DNA of 64,000 bases from Chitinophagaceae bacterium UBA4411 (lineage in GTDB: Bacteria > Bacteroidota > Bacteroidia > Chitinophagales > Chitinophagaceae). The notes under the pieces are model-generated. The model searched no databases. It was not told where the DNA came from and saw only the letters and a list, made by a program, of their open reading frames with translations. Position 1 is the stretch's first letter. Every line of letters begins with the position of its first letter. The position numbers were made by a program, and so were the translations under genes. Below, in pieces: positions 1 through 8,469 of this stretch. Location: NCBI GenBank assembly GCA_002400415.1, contig DGQP01000003.1:124001-188000 (forward strand). The letters run 5' to 3'.

Positions 1-463
1 TTTCCTGGCTGGCAGCCGTGCTGATACTTTCTTCCAGGTATCCTTTCTTCTTCAGGTAGGTTCTGAATTGTTTTTCCGTAAGTATTTTTTTAAAACGGTT
101 ATCCCTGTCCCGGTCCAGTTCTGCCATTTTCTCCTTTAACCTGTTTTCCCTGCCTCCTGTTACCGGGGCAGTTTGTTTTTTTTCAGCCGTCTGGTATTGC
201 AGCGTTTGGGTCACATACTGTTTGTTGATCTTCTTTACTTCTTCAGTTTGTTGCTTTGTCAGTTTCAGCTTTTTCTTCATCCAGCTGGTTTGGGTTTCAG
301 CTATTTCATCCGGGGTGATTGCCTGTGATCCGTTGCCGGAAGCGGGTGGCGGGCCATCGGCGCCCGGTGGTTGTGCATAGGTAACGGTACCGGCAAGGAT
401 CAGCAGGGCTGTTACTGCAACCCGCAGTGCCGCGGAAGTCTTTGTTTTCTGTTGTAACATCAT
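1..463 (-). CDS. Secreted Spy/DUF4890-like protein, 3' end cut by the window edge
   Basis: The frame is open from an ATG at 463 (a second ATG follows directly at 460) to the window edge, giving at least 154 residues. Residues 10-30 form a signal peptide ending in TYAQ. A Pro/Gly-rich linker follows (about 31-46), then a charged helical region with a KLTKQQTEEVKKI stretch near residue 70 and a second Lys/Glu-rich helix ending in TEKQFRTYLKKKGY near 140. Helical periplasmic proteins of this look, with LT-x-Q-Q motifs, are usually grouped with Spy/CpxP or DUF4890 families and are thought to act as envelope chaperones; that assignment is inference from the pattern. The C-terminus is missing, so total length is unknown. 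Confidence 0.6.
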   Translation of the reverse strand, partial: MMLQQKTKTSAALRVAVTALLILAGTVTYAQPPGADGPPPASGNGSQAITPDEIAETQTSWMKKKLKLTKQQTEEVKKINKQYVTQTLQYQTAEKKQTAPVTGGRENRLKEKMAELDRDRDNRFKKILTEKQFRTYLKKKGYLEESISTAASQE

Positions 464-667
464 ACAGTGTTTTTCAATTGGAAGGCAATGATCAGCATTT
501 CCTGCGCTTTGTAAAGGGAGGCAGGGGCTAAAATAGATCAATGACCCGGTTGTGACGATGAGTGCTATATCTTATTCCCGGCACCAACAGAAATCATAAT
601 ACGGTAACCCGGCAGCAATCATCTTCGTCTTACGAGTTAATGTAACTTTCCGTTTAAATATTTTCCT

Positions 668-1639
668 ATGCCTGCATATACCCGTTTTTGTTCTCTTTTC
701 TTTTTTATCCTTTTCATGGCCGGGCCGGTAAAGGCACAGCAAACCGTAGAAAAATTTGTGCAGGAAACGGCCTACCTGCTTTCTCTTCCGCAGGGATACA
801 GTAATGACACATCAGCACGCTGGCCCTTGCTGATCTTCCTGCATGGCAGCGGGGAGAGCGGTCATGCTATTGATAAAGTAAAGGCACATGGTCCGCCCGA
901 ACTCGTGGAAAAGGGAAAATCATTTCCATTTATTATTGTTTCCCCGCAATCAGATGTTCCGTCAGGCTGGGATATTGATATGCTGTACAGGCTCCTGCAA
1001 AACATTAAAAAGAATTACCGGGTTAATGAACAAAAGATTTACCTGACAGGATTGAGCATGGGTGGTTTTGGCACCTGGGCCATGGCGATGAAGTACCCGG
1101 ATGAATTTGCTGCCATTGCGCCGGTTTGCGGTGGTGGTGATACAACAAATGCCTGGAAGTTGCGGAATATACCGGTCTGGTGTTTTCATGGTGCAAAGGA
1201 TGATGTGGTGTTGCCGGCCAGCAGTGAGAACCTGGTGAGGGCGGCAAAGCGGTATAGCAATACGGTACGGTTTACCCTGTATCCTGAAGCTAATCATAAC
1301 AGCTGGGATCTTACCTATACAAATGATTCGCTGTACAGCTGGTTACTGGCACAATCAAAATTCAGGTACACGGAGAAACCGGTCAGCAGTGAAGCTCTGT
1401 TAAAAAAATATGCTGGTGTGTATGTTGGGCCTGACCGTGATACGGTGCAGATTGTTGTAACCGCAAACGGGCTTCTTGCAAAACCGGGTAAAGATGTGGT
1501 GCCGCTAAAAGCAGCAGGTGATAATTTATTTTTTATTCAGTCTGATAAGAATATGGATATCCGCTTTATTATGAGAAAGGATAAAGCCAGCGGTTTTATT
1601 TTTTGTGGTGACAGGAAGCTGGAATACCTGCGGCTGTAA
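668..1639 (+). CDS. Secreted alpha/beta-hydrolase (predicted esterase/peptidase)
   Basis: A 323-residue protein with a signal peptide (residues 1-23, cleavage after VKA). The alpha/beta-hydrolase core spans about 50-230. The nucleophile elbow GLSMGG places Ser130, the acid is probably Asp178 or Asp179 in HGAKDD, and the catalytic His is His210 in EANH. The oxyanion-side motif LHGSGESG lies at 58-65. This arrangement is typical of secreted carbohydrate-ester or feruloyl-type esterases (COG4099-like). A C-terminal domain of about 80 residues (241-323) resembles the small beta-barrel DUF3471 found behind other Bacteroidota hydrolases. The substrate cannot be named. DUF3303 follows 11 bp downstream on the same strand, probably co-transcribed. 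A TAACTTTC element lies about 17 nt before the ATG. Confidence 0.8.
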   Translation: MPAYTRFCSLFFFILFMAGPVKAQQTVEKFVQETAYLLSLPQGYSNDTSARWPLLIFLHGSGESGHAIDKVKAHGPPELVEKGKSFPFIIVSPQSDVPSGWDIDMLYRLLQNIKKNYRVNEQKIYLTGLSMGGFGTWAMAMKYPDEFAAIAPVCGGGDTTNAWKLRNIPVWCFHGAKDDVVLPASSENLVRAAKRYSNTVRFTLYPEANHNSWDLTYTNDSLYSWLLAQSKFRYTEKPVSSEALLKKYAGVYVGPDRDTVQIVVTANGLLAKPGKDVVPLKAAGDNLFFIQSDKNMDIRFIMRKDKASGFIFCGDRKLEYLRL

Positions 1640-1650
1640 TCTCTTGTGTT

Positions 1651-1923
1651 ATGCAATATATGATCATCGAAAAGTTTCATCCCGGTAAGGTGAAAGCACT
1701 GTACCGGCGGTTTGCTGAAAAAGGAAGAATGCTGCCGGAAGGAGTGCTGTATATCAGCAGTTGGATCAATGAAGGGGTAACCATTTGCTACCAGGTAATG
1801 GAAGCAGATTCGCCGGAAAAATTGCAGCAATGGATCAGCCGGTGGAATGACCTTGCTGATTTTGAAGTGATACCTGTGATCAGTTCGGCACAGGCAAAAG
1901 AAAAGGTTTTCGGGAACGGGTAG
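1651..1923 (+). CDS. DUF3303 family protein
   Basis: A 90-residue cytosolic protein. It carries the family hallmarks in order: an N-terminal MIIEKF strand, a YRRF...KGRMLPEG segment at about 18-35, a YISSWINE strand, and WISRWNDLADFEVIPV near the C-terminus. DUF3303 proteins are small dimeric alpha/beta-barrel (ferredoxin-like) proteins of unknown function. It starts 11 bp after the upstream esterase and is probably translated from the same mRNA. The terminator at 2061-2090 follows downstream. No catalytic residues can be assigned. Confidence 0.8.
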   Translation: MQYMIIEKFHPGKVKALYRRFAEKGRMLPEGVLYISSWINEGVTICYQVMEADSPEKLQQWISRWNDLADFEVIPVISSAQAKEKVFGNG

Positions 1924-2060
1924 GCGTTATTTTCATTGCATACCGGGCACAGCACATTATTACTGCCCGTAGCTCCCGGTGAAATGCTGGTATTATTTCC
2001 TGACTTATCAAGACAAAGGCCGATAAGAGCAAACAGCTTCGCCCTCATATTTACCGGATT

Positions 2061-2090
2061 AAACCGTAGTGCAAACTGCGGTTTTTATTT
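2061..2090 (+). terminator. Rho-independent terminator after the esterase/DUF3303 pair
   Basis: A nine-base-pair stem (2061-2069 with 2076-2084, one G-T wobble) encloses a six-base loop and is followed by TTTTTATTTT on the plus strand. It overlaps the last codons of the convergent minus-strand gene. Confidence 0.6.
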
Positions 2091-3167
2091 TGCCGTAACA
2101 TCTGCTTTCTCATAAGGACCTTTGAATGCAGCGGGGTTAATGGTGAAATGACGGGTGTAAATATTGTTTTGCTCAAAGAGGTTTTTTAACCAGGTGGCTG
2201 TTTGTACAAAACCCCTTGCGTCTTTTGCATCATAATCATTCAGCTCTAATCCTTTGGCTTCTTTCATCATGGCTTGCGGGTCATCTAAATAGTAATACAG
2301 GACTGCCAGGTTAAAATAGCTGGCATATTTCATCTTCCGGTCATGCTTACTGGTGGAAGAATAGATGCGTTTGATCTTTTCAAAATAATCAATTACCGGT
2401 TTTAATTGTTCCCGTGCGCCTTCGATGGAAGTGCTGGCATTCATAGTAAACAATACTTCGCTGATCTGCTGGAAAGCCTGGCGGTGTGCGGCATATTCAG
2501 GATGCTTCCTGCTGTCAACGATCCACATAAAATCATTTGCGGTTACGGCGTTGAAACCAAAATTGTCCGTGATGCGTTCACTCAGGTAATGCATCGCTCT
2601 TGTTACACAGTTTTGGTACAGTTCTTTGGTAATTGTCAGTGAATTCAGTGCAAAATATCCTTCAGCCAGTATCCGGCTGGCAAACTCAGGGCTCCTGTAT
2701 ACCTGTTTATTTCCCCGGCCGGCCAGTTCCTGTTCCATAATATGCGCCCCTTTGTAATCGGTAATGCTGGCTACTGCATCAAATGAGTACAGCACTTCCT
2801 GCCGGTAATAGGTTTTGGTTGTAACCTGCCCCGTTTTGTTCTTAGATGTTTCAACTCTTTCTTTCACGGAGACAGATTCAGGCAGCAGGTCACCCAGTTT
2901 AACTTTGATATCGAGATGGCCATCTTGAGGAAGTTTTCTCCAGCCTTCCAGTACGACCGAGTTTTCCGGCGACATTTCATTCAGGAAGGATTGCATCAGT
3001 TTGGTTCCTTCCACTTCCACATTGTAGGTGCGGTACGTACTGTCGATTTGCATCTTGGGCAGGGAACGGTATTGTACAGAAAAACGAAAACGGTCAAGAT
3101 CAACTTTCTTCTGGGCATTGATGTTGAAGGGAATTGCCAGCAAGGCAAGAAGGTATAGTTTTTTCAC
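2085..3167 (-). CDS. Secreted protein of unknown function, Bacteroidota-specific look
   Basis: A 360-residue protein starting at a GTG (3165-3167) so that translation begins MKKLYLLALLAIPF, a clear signal peptide cleaved after INAQ (about residue 19). No family is recognised. The N-terminal half is beta-rich with repeated Lys/Val strands (about 20-150), and the middle describes a soluble domain rich in Tyr and Phe. From about residue 230 to 340 the sequence is helical with spacing that resembles tetratricopeptide-like helices (for example ASYFNLAVLYYYLDDPQAMMKEA at about 282-304). It stands alone, convergent with the esterase operon. It could be a periplasmic scaffold; this is only inferred from the TPR-like segment. 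Confidence 0.6.
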   Translation of the reverse strand: MKKLYLLALLAIPFNINAQKKVDLDRFRFSVQYRSLPKMQIDSTYRTYNVEVEGTKLMQSFLNEMSPENSVVLEGWRKLPQDGHLDIKVKLGDLLPESVSVKERVETSKNKTGQVTTKTYYRQEVLYSFDAVASITDYKGAHIMEQELAGRGNKQVYRSPEFASRILAEGYFALNSLTITKELYQNCVTRAMHYLSERITDNFGFNAVTANDFMWIVDSRKHPEYAAHRQAFQQISEVLFTMNASTSIEGAREQLKPVIDYFEKIKRIYSSTSKHDRKMKYASYFNLAVLYYYLDDPQAMMKEAKGLELNDYDAKDARGFVQTATWLKNLFEQNNIYTRHFTINPAAFKGPYEKADVTAK

Positions 3168-3291
3168 AGATTGGGATTTTAATCTGTCTATTAACGCCGG
3201 AACAGGGCATATATTTTCAATGAACGGTTCTTTTTTGGGCAGCCCAATTAATGTAACAGTATCAGCAGGAAGGCTTTACCTTTAGCCCTGT

Positions 3292-4482
3292 ATGAGTTTA
3301 TATACCAGCAGATCGGTTATTATCGTTACCTGTCCGAAAAGGCTGGCTCCTTACCTGGAGCAGGAGATAAAAGGTTTGGGTTTTGCAATTGATGAAACTT
3401 TTATAACAGGGGTACGATTATCCGGCACGATCAACGATTGTATCCGGTTAAACCTGAACCTGCGTTGCGCCAGCCAGGTATTGTATAGCCTGGAAAAGTT
3501 TGAGGCAGATAATGCAGATGCCATCTATAAAAAACTGCTGGCTTATCCCTGGGAAACAATCCTGCCGGATCCCGGCTATTTTTCCATTACCAGTAATGTC
3601 AATAACCCGACCATCAATAACAGCATGTTTGCGAACCTGCGGGTAAAAGATGCTATTGTGGACAGGATAAGAGAGCAAACCGGCAAGAGGCCTTCAACAG
3701 GTTCTGAATTAACAGGGGCGGTGATTCATTTATTCTGGAAAAATGAAAGAGCTGAAGTTTTTGTGGATACTTCCGGCGATTCGCTGGGAAGACATGGCTA
3801 CCGCAAAATACCGGGCCAGGCGCCGATGCTGGAAGCATTGGCTTCGGCAACCATCTATGCCACCCGCTGGGACCAAAAATCGCCTTTTGTAAACCCGATG
3901 TGCGGTTCGGGAACACTGGCGATTGAAGCAGCGATGATTGCCACGAACAGGAGACCGGGTTTGTTCAGAACCAACTATGCATTCATGCATTTGCAGGGTT
4001 ATGATGAGTCGGTGTATTTGCAGGAAGATGCTTTGCTGGAAAAACAGATCATAGAAGTGCCGGGGTTGCAGATCATCGCCACCGATTACAGTGCAAGGGC
4101 TGTTGAGAATGCAAAGAAAAATGCGATAGCAGCAGGTGTGGGCGGCCTTATTGATTTTGCTGTTTGTGATTTTGCCCTGACCGAAGTACCTGCCGGTAAG
4201 CAGGGTGTTTTTTATGTGAACCCGGAATACGGGGAACGCCTCGGTGATGTGAAAGAACTGGAAGCCACTTATGCCCGTATTGGTGATTTTATGAAGCAAA
4301 AATGCGGCGGTTATTTTGGGTATGTGTTTACCGGCAACCTGGAGCTGGCCAAAAAAATCGGGCTGAAAGCAAAACGGAGAATAGAGTTCTATACCAGCAA
4401 AATTGATTGCCGCCTGCTCGAATATGAACTATACAGCGGGAGCCGGGAGCCTAAATTAAATAAAGAAGAAACATCATTGTAA
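3292..4482 (+). CDS. THUMP-domain class I SAM-dependent rRNA methyltransferase (RlmL-like)
   Basis: A 396-residue cytosolic enzyme. A THUMP RNA-binding region occupies about 45-155, followed by a Rossmann methyltransferase domain (165-385). The SAM-binding loop NPMCGSGT is at 201-208 and the acidic end of strand 2 is ATDYSARA at 263-270. The catalytic motif is NPEYGERLG at 310-318; most N2-guanine methyltransferases of this family have (D/N)PPY, so Glu replaces the second Pro. By family it should methylate a guanine N2 in 23S rRNA (RlmL/RlmK group), but the exact target is not shown by sequence. A TACCTTTA promoter-like element ends 7 nt before the ATG. The MazG-like gene follows after 21 bp on the same strand. 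Confidence 0.88.
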   Translation: MSLYTSRSVIIVTCPKRLAPYLEQEIKGLGFAIDETFITGVRLSGTINDCIRLNLNLRCASQVLYSLEKFEADNADAIYKKLLAYPWETILPDPGYFSITSNVNNPTINNSMFANLRVKDAIVDRIREQTGKRPSTGSELTGAVIHLFWKNERAEVFVDTSGDSLGRHGYRKIPGQAPMLEALASATIYATRWDQKSPFVNPMCGSGTLAIEAAMIATNRRPGLFRTNYAFMHLQGYDESVYLQEDALLEKQIIEVPGLQIIATDYSARAVENAKKNAIAAGVGGLIDFAVCDFALTEVPAGKQGVFYVNPEYGERLGDVKELEATYARIGDFMKQKCGGYFGYVFTGNLELAKKIGLKAKRRIEFYTSKIDCRLLEYELYSGSREPKLNKEETSL

Positions 4483-4503
4483 ACTGATAATACATTTCAC
4501 TCA

Positions 4504-4770
4504 ATGGAAATTTCAGCACTGCAGCAAATTGTAAGAGAACGATATTTTAAAACCGATAATGAAAGGGGCATCTATCATACCGCTTTGTGGTTTCATGAAG
4601 AAGTGGGAGAACTTTCTTCAGCTATTGCAACAGGCGATCAGCAAAATGCCAAAGAAGAATTTGCAGATGTACTGATGTGGCTGCTGACCCTCGCCAACCT
4701 GATGGAAGTAGATTTGGAAGACGCCGTTGCTGACTATTTAAAGAATCCCCGGAAACTCCCCACAAAATAA
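4504..4770 (+). CDS. MazG-like nucleotide pyrophosphohydrolase
   Basis: An 88-residue protein consisting of one MazG-type all-alpha NTP-PPase domain. The metal-binding pattern is visible as HEEVGELSSAI (about 31-41) followed by EEFADVLMW (about 51-59), the EExxE...ExxD arrangement that holds Mg2+ in this superfamily. Such enzymes hydrolyse NTPs or dNTPs to monophosphate and pyrophosphate, often as house-cleaning enzymes. It is downstream of the rRNA methyltransferase on the same strand and converges on the dCMP deaminase gene (10 bp apart), so two nucleotide-pool genes lie tail to tail. Confidence 0.85.
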   Translation: MEISALQQIVRERYFKTDNERGIYHTALWFHEEVGELSSAIATGDQQNAKEEFADVLMWLLTLANLMEVDLEDAVADYLKNPRKLPTK

Positions 4771-4779
4771 TCGAAGTGG

Positions 4780-5277
4780 CTATACATCCCCTTCATTGTA
4801 GGATAATATAAGACTGCTGATCTTTACATCCACTTTCCTGTAAGTGACACCGGCTTTATCCAGCATGATCTTCGAGGCTTTAAAAACATCGCTGCCTTCA
4901 TATTTATCGGAGAGATAAATCACTTCTGTAATACCGGATTGAATAATTGCTTTGCTGCATTCATTGCAGGGGAACAGTGCTGTATAGATTTTACAGCCAT
5001 GCAGGTCCATACCGATATTGTTAAGAATGGCATTCAGTTCAGCATGGCAGATATAGGGATACTTGGTATCCAGGAACTCACCCTGTTTGTTCCAGGGGAA
5101 TTCATCATCGTGGCAACCGGTGGGCAGGCCGTTGTAGCCGGCACCGACTATTTTATTTTTCGTATTTACAATGCAGGCGCCAACCTGGGTATTGGGGTCT
5201 TTACTCCGTTTGGCTGATAACAACGCCACGCCCATAAAATACTCGTCCCAGGTTATATAATCGGTTCTCTTTTTCAC
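4780..5277 (-). CDS. dCMP/deoxycytidylate deaminase family protein (ComEB-like)
   Basis: The homologous part begins MKKRTDYITWDEYFMG, so I place the start at the GTG at 5275-5277 (165 residues). An upstream ATG at 5334 would add 19 residues that do not resemble the family and would overlap the muramidase gene by 44 bp. Zinc ligands are visible: His78 with the proton-shuttling Glu80 in CHAELNAI, and Cys104 and Cys107 in PCNEC. The GYNGLPTGCHDD segment at about 48-58 is characteristic of dCMP deaminases rather than cytidine or tRNA deaminases. The likely reaction is deamination of dCMP to dUMP, feeding dTMP synthesis. Located directly behind the muramidase gene on the same strand. Confidence 0.85.
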   Translation of the reverse strand: MKKRTDYITWDEYFMGVALLSAKRSKDPNTQVGACIVNTKNKIVGAGYNGLPTGCHDDEFPWNKQGEFLDTKYPYICHAELNAILNNIGMDLHGCKIYTALFPCNECSKAIIQSGITEVIYLSDKYEGSDVFKASKIMLDKAGVTYRKVDVKISSLILSYNEGDV

Positions 5278-5290
5278 TGTCCGATACAGT

Positions 5291-6508
5291 TTAAGGGTAC
5301 AACAGGTATTTCTTCCGCATTTCTTTGTATTCACTCAATCCCGGTTCCCAGCTGGCACGGATCTCTTTTTCAGGAACACCATCTATGATCTGCTGGCGGA
5401 ATAAGCCGGAACCTATCAGTCTTTCAATGGTTCCCATTTCTTTACTCAGTTTGGAGTCAAAGAATTTTTCTTTATACGGGGAGGCTTTGTAAAGTTCCAT
5501 GATCCATTGCAGGTTGATCTGTTTACTTTTTCTCAGCAGGTCAATATTGTAATTACGAAGATCCAGACCGTAGCAAAGCTGATCCATAAAGAGGGGTGTT
5601 TCAGACATGCCGCTGATGCTGGTGGGAGTGAAAGAAAATTCATATTTGCCTTTCAGCTCCGGGCTGCCGATTACTGTGAACGGGAAATAAGTGCCGCGTC
5701 CATGATTAAGATAAGTGCCTTCAAACATGCAGGTGGAAGGATAGAGCATAATGGATTGCTGCGTATTCAGGTTTGGAGATGGTTTCACCGGCAGGGTATA
5801 AGGCATCTCATGGTTATAATTGGCGACCGGGATCACTTTAATCATACACTTAGCCTTGTTTGCCAGCCATCCTTCCCCGTTAGCCATTTGTGCAAATTCA
5901 CCCACCGTCAACCCGTGCGACATGGGGATTGGAAACATACCAATGCCTGATTTATATTTCATGTCCAATATGGGGCCGTCAACAAGGTAACCATTGGGAT
6001 TGGGCCGGTCCAGTATCAGTATTTCTTTACCGCTATCATAACAGGCATCCATCAGCCGCACCAGTGCATTGATATTGGTATAAAAACGGCAACCCACATC
6101 CTGCAGGTCATAGATAAGAATATCAATATCGGCAAGGTCTTCTTTGGTGGGTTTGTTTTTCTTACCATATAAAGAGATTACCGGGATACCGGTGGCTATA
6201 TCCACTTCATCTGCCACATGCACGCCTGCGCTGGCGTTGCCGCGGAAGCCGTGTTCCGGGCCAAATACTTTTACAATATTCACACCTCGGTTTTTCAGGC
6301 TGTCAACCAGGTGCGTCTTTCCAATAACAGAAGTAAGATTGGCCATCATTGCCACTCTTTTTCCGCGCAGGTAAGGAAGGTATTTTTCGGTTTGCTCGGC
6401 GCCGGTTCTGATCATTTTCCCGCTACCAGCCGGATCTTCGGACGTGCGACGGGATGCACCGCAAAAACTTAATGCGAAAGCAAGTGTAAGGATGGAGATT
6501 AGTTTCAT
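5291..6508 (-). CDS. namZ: NamZ-type exo-beta-N-acetylmuramidase (DUF1343, GH171)
   Basis: A 405-residue exported protein. The N-terminus (1-17) is a signal peptide ending ALSFCG; a Cys is present but Phe at -1 is atypical for a lipobox, so lipidation is uncertain. The DUF1343 family signature covers the rest: RVAMMANLTSV (51-61), the VFGPEHGFRG motif with Glu85-His86, DILIYDLQDVGCRFYT (about 139-154) and LDRPNPNG (about 175-182). NamZ enzymes remove terminal N-acetylmuramic acid from peptidoglycan fragments, and the Glu-His pair is the proposed catalytic site. This suggests salvage of cell-wall material in the periplasm. No other MurNAc-recycling genes are adjacent. Confidence 0.85.
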   Translation of the reverse strand: MKLISILTLAFALSFCGASRRTSEDPAGSGKMIRTGAEQTEKYLPYLRGKRVAMMANLTSVIGKTHLVDSLKNRGVNIVKVFGPEHGFRGNASAGVHVADEVDIATGIPVISLYGKKNKPTKEDLADIDILIYDLQDVGCRFYTNINALVRLMDACYDSGKEILILDRPNPNGYLVDGPILDMKYKSGIGMFPIPMSHGLTVGEFAQMANGEGWLANKAKCMIKVIPVANYNHEMPYTLPVKPSPNLNTQQSIMLYPSTCMFEGTYLNHGRGTYFPFTVIGSPELKGKYEFSFTPTSISGMSETPLFMDQLCYGLDLRNYNIDLLRKSKQINLQWIMELYKASPYKEKFFDSKLSKEMGTIERLIGSGLFRQQIIDGVPEKEIRASWEPGLSEYKEMRKKYLLYP

Positions 6509-6577
6509 ATTCAGGCTGAATTAAGCCCGATAAATATACAGATAAATGGCTGGCAAATGACGGTCTTTCAGACTTAA

Positions 6578-6697
6578 TCAATGCCTTTTTTTGCGGCTTA
6601 CAATTAAAGCGGTAATAATAGCAGTGAGCAGGACCGCAATAACCAGAGAACCTGCATACAGCACTAAAGAAACACCCGGGTTGGTTACATGTAACAT
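6578..6697 (-). CDS. Small single-pass membrane protein (39 residues)
   Basis: An ATG at 6697 opens a 39-codon frame ending in TGA at 6578. The translation has a short polar N-terminus (MLHVTNPGVS), a hydrophobic helix of about 22 residues (10-33) and a basic tail ending SRKKRH, the layout of a one-span membrane protein with positive-inside orientation. It fills an otherwise empty 237-bp gap between the helicase and the muramidase on the same strand. No homologue is recognised and there is no strong ribosome-binding site. Coding status rests on the coherent membrane-protein composition only. Confidence 0.4.
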   Translation of the reverse strand: MLHVTNPGVSLVLYAGSLVIAVLLTAIITALIVSRKKRH

Positions 6698-6745
6698 AGT
6701 AATCGGTTTAATGGTAAATAAATTTCTTATTGTTGCCGGTATCAT

Positions 6746-8071
6746 TTATTTGGCCACAGCAATCTTCACCTTTTTATTCTTGATCTTCTGGTCTCTGATC
6801 AGTTGCAGGGTGTGGCTTACTTTTATTTTCTTTACTGCTACAAAGGAAAAGAAATCTTTTACTTCAATCAATCCTATATCTTCTTTTTTGAGACCCCCTT
6901 TATTGGAAAGGAACCCGACAATATCAACCTTATTAACCTTGTCTTTTTTGCCGGCTGCAATAAACAGGGTCGACCATTTTGGCTTTTCAGGCAAAACGGT
7001 TGTTGCCGGCAGTTCTGCCTGTTCAATTCCCGGGTCAATATAGGCGGGTAGTTTTTCTTCGGGAGATAAAATGAGTATGGCTGTACCACTGGCATCCATC
7101 CGGGCGGTACGGCCATTGCGGTGTGTAAAAATATCCTCGTCTGCCGGTAAATGATAATGGATGATGTAACGGATATTGGCAATATCCAATCCCCTCGAAG
7201 CCAGGTCGGTTGTTACTAATACATTTGATGTGCCATTCCTGAATTTGCAAAGGGCGGCATCCCGTTCCGGTTGTTCCAGGGCGCCATGATAGAATTCATT
7301 GATAATATCTTTCTCTTTCAGGAATTTACTGGTCCGTTCCACCGATTCCCGGTGATTGCAAAAAATGATTGTGGACCGGTTGCCCAGCATACAAAGCAGA
7401 CGGAACAGGGTTTCTAATTTATCTTTTCCATCACTTTGAAGTGATTGAATAGTAAGGCCTGTTTCCTGATCTTTGTTATTTAGAAAATCAAGAGTTATTG
7501 TGTCATTCATCCCGATAAAGCCGGGAATCTCCACAGCCTGGGTGGCTGAAATCAGTATTCTCTTCCGGATGGCAGGCAGCGACCCGATGATAAAAGACAT
7601 TTCATCAAGAAAGCCCAGTTCCAGTGATTTGTCAAATTCATCAAGAACCAATGTCTCAATGCCGGCGGTTGTGATATTACCCCTCCTGATATGATCAGCA
7701 AGACGGCCGGGCGTACCGATCAGCAGGGCAGGGGCCTGTTTCAGGTTGTTTTCTTCTGTCTCTCTTAAATGACCGCCATAGCAGCAGGTTACTTTAAAAT
7801 TTGTTCCCATGCTTTTGAACACAGCTTCAATTTGCAGGGCCAGTTCCCGGGATGGTACAATGATAAGGGCCTGTGTTTTTGCATGAGCAGGATTCAATGA
7901 ACTGATAAGAGGTAACAGGAAAGCTAATGTTTTGCCCGACCCGGTAGCAGATAAGAGGAGGATATTATTATGTTCAGCAGTTGCTTTAATAGCAGCCTGC
8001 TGCATTTCATTTAAAGATTTGATGCCAAGTTTTGCTAAAATATTGCTGGTGGAAATTGTTGAAGCGGACAT
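6746..8071 (-). CDS. DEAD-box-family ATP-dependent RNA helicase, DbpA-like
   Basis: A 441-residue helicase. Motif I is SATGSGKT (41-48), motif Ia PSRELAL (73-79), motif Ib TPGR (120-123), motif II DEFD (144-147) and motif III SAT (175-177). The second RecA domain has the NHRESVE and HRNGRTAR motifs (about 240 and 318). The C-terminal 75 residues (about 367-441) match the DbpA-type RNA-binding domain, with KWSTLFIAAGKKDKV and a GLIEVKDFFSFVAV core. Motif II is DEFD instead of DEAD. By family it remodels rRNA during 50S assembly, where the C-terminal domain binds hairpin 92 of 23S rRNA. The -7 element lies 4 nt before the ATG. Confidence 0.88.
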   Translation of the reverse strand: MSASTISTSNILAKLGIKSLNEMQQAAIKATAEHNNILLLSATGSGKTLAFLLPLISSLNPAHAKTQALIIVPSRELALQIEAVFKSMGTNFKVTCCYGGHLRETEENNLKQAPALLIGTPGRLADHIRRGNITTAGIETLVLDEFDKSLELGFLDEMSFIIGSLPAIRKRILISATQAVEIPGFIGMNDTITLDFLNNKDQETGLTIQSLQSDGKDKLETLFRLLCMLGNRSTIIFCNHRESVERTSKFLKEKDIINEFYHGALEQPERDAALCKFRNGTSNVLVTTDLASRGLDIANIRYIIHYHLPADEDIFTHRNGRTARMDASGTAILILSPEEKLPAYIDPGIEQAELPATTVLPEKPKWSTLFIAAGKKDKVNKVDIVGFLSNKGGLKKEDIGLIEVKDFFSFVAVKKIKVSHTLQLIRDQKIKNKKVKIAVAK

Positions 8072-8075
8072 GGCG

Positions 8076-8083
8076 CAAATGTA
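8076..8083 (-). promoter_or_regulatory. -7 promoter element of the helicase gene; implies leaderless mRNA
   Basis: The minus strand reads TACATTTG, a full match to the Bacteroidota -7 consensus TAnnTTTG. Only four bases separate it from the ATG at 8071, so transcription should start at or next to the A of the start codon. Confidence 0.6.
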
Positions 8084-8130
8084 AGGTACTTCGGTTTTTC
8101 ATCCGGTTTTACCTGAAACTGCATGGATGA

Positions 8131-8469
8131 TCACCAACCCATGATATCAGCCAGCCCTTTGAAGGTGAAGATAACTCCAAGTGTTGTGAAGCCATACATG
8201 GCCAGTTTAATGCTTGTTCCTGTATCAAAAAGAACAAGGGTGAGCAGGCAGCCCGCAATTAACAGGACCACACCAATGGCACAACAGGTAAAGCCTGTAT
8301 TTCTTTTTTGGAGCAGGCGCAAAGCCTTTAGCTTCTCAATAATATCCAGCATCAGGTTTTCCGGGGCGCCTTTTTCCCGGAGCTGCAATACTATTTCATC
8401 ATCGTTGAGCCCCTGCTTCCGGAGGGATTGGGCAACAGGGAAAAAATCGTTGTTTTCAACGTGGTTCAT
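8131..8469 (-). CDS. Small membrane protein with two transmembrane helices, unknown function
   Basis: A 112-residue protein. The first 45 residues are soluble and helical (LRKQGLNDDEIVLQLREKG), with the spacing of a short helix-turn-helix-like or UBA-like bundle. Two transmembrane helices follow at about 61-81 and 88-108, separated by a short TGTSIK loop. There is a Cys pair (FTCCAIG) at the start of helix 1. No family recognised. It lies upstream of the helicase on the same strand, 59 bp away, but the helicase has its own promoter. Confidence 0.6.
   Translation of the reverse strand: MNHVENNDFFPVAQSLRKQGLNDDEIVLQLREKGAPENLMLDIIEKLKALRLLQKRNTGFTCCAIGVVLLIAGCLLTLVLFDTGTSIKLAMYGFTTLGVIFTFKGLADIMGW

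Noticed and set aside
1788..2048. Minus-strand frame across the DUF3303 gene and the following gap, with a Cys-pair stretch
   Set aside because: Half of it is antisense to DUF3303, and the rest has no promoter, ribosome site or recognisable family.
3730..4299. A 189-codon open frame antisense to the THUMP methyltransferase
   Set aside because: Lies fully inside a gene with clear SAM motifs; no coherent protein features.
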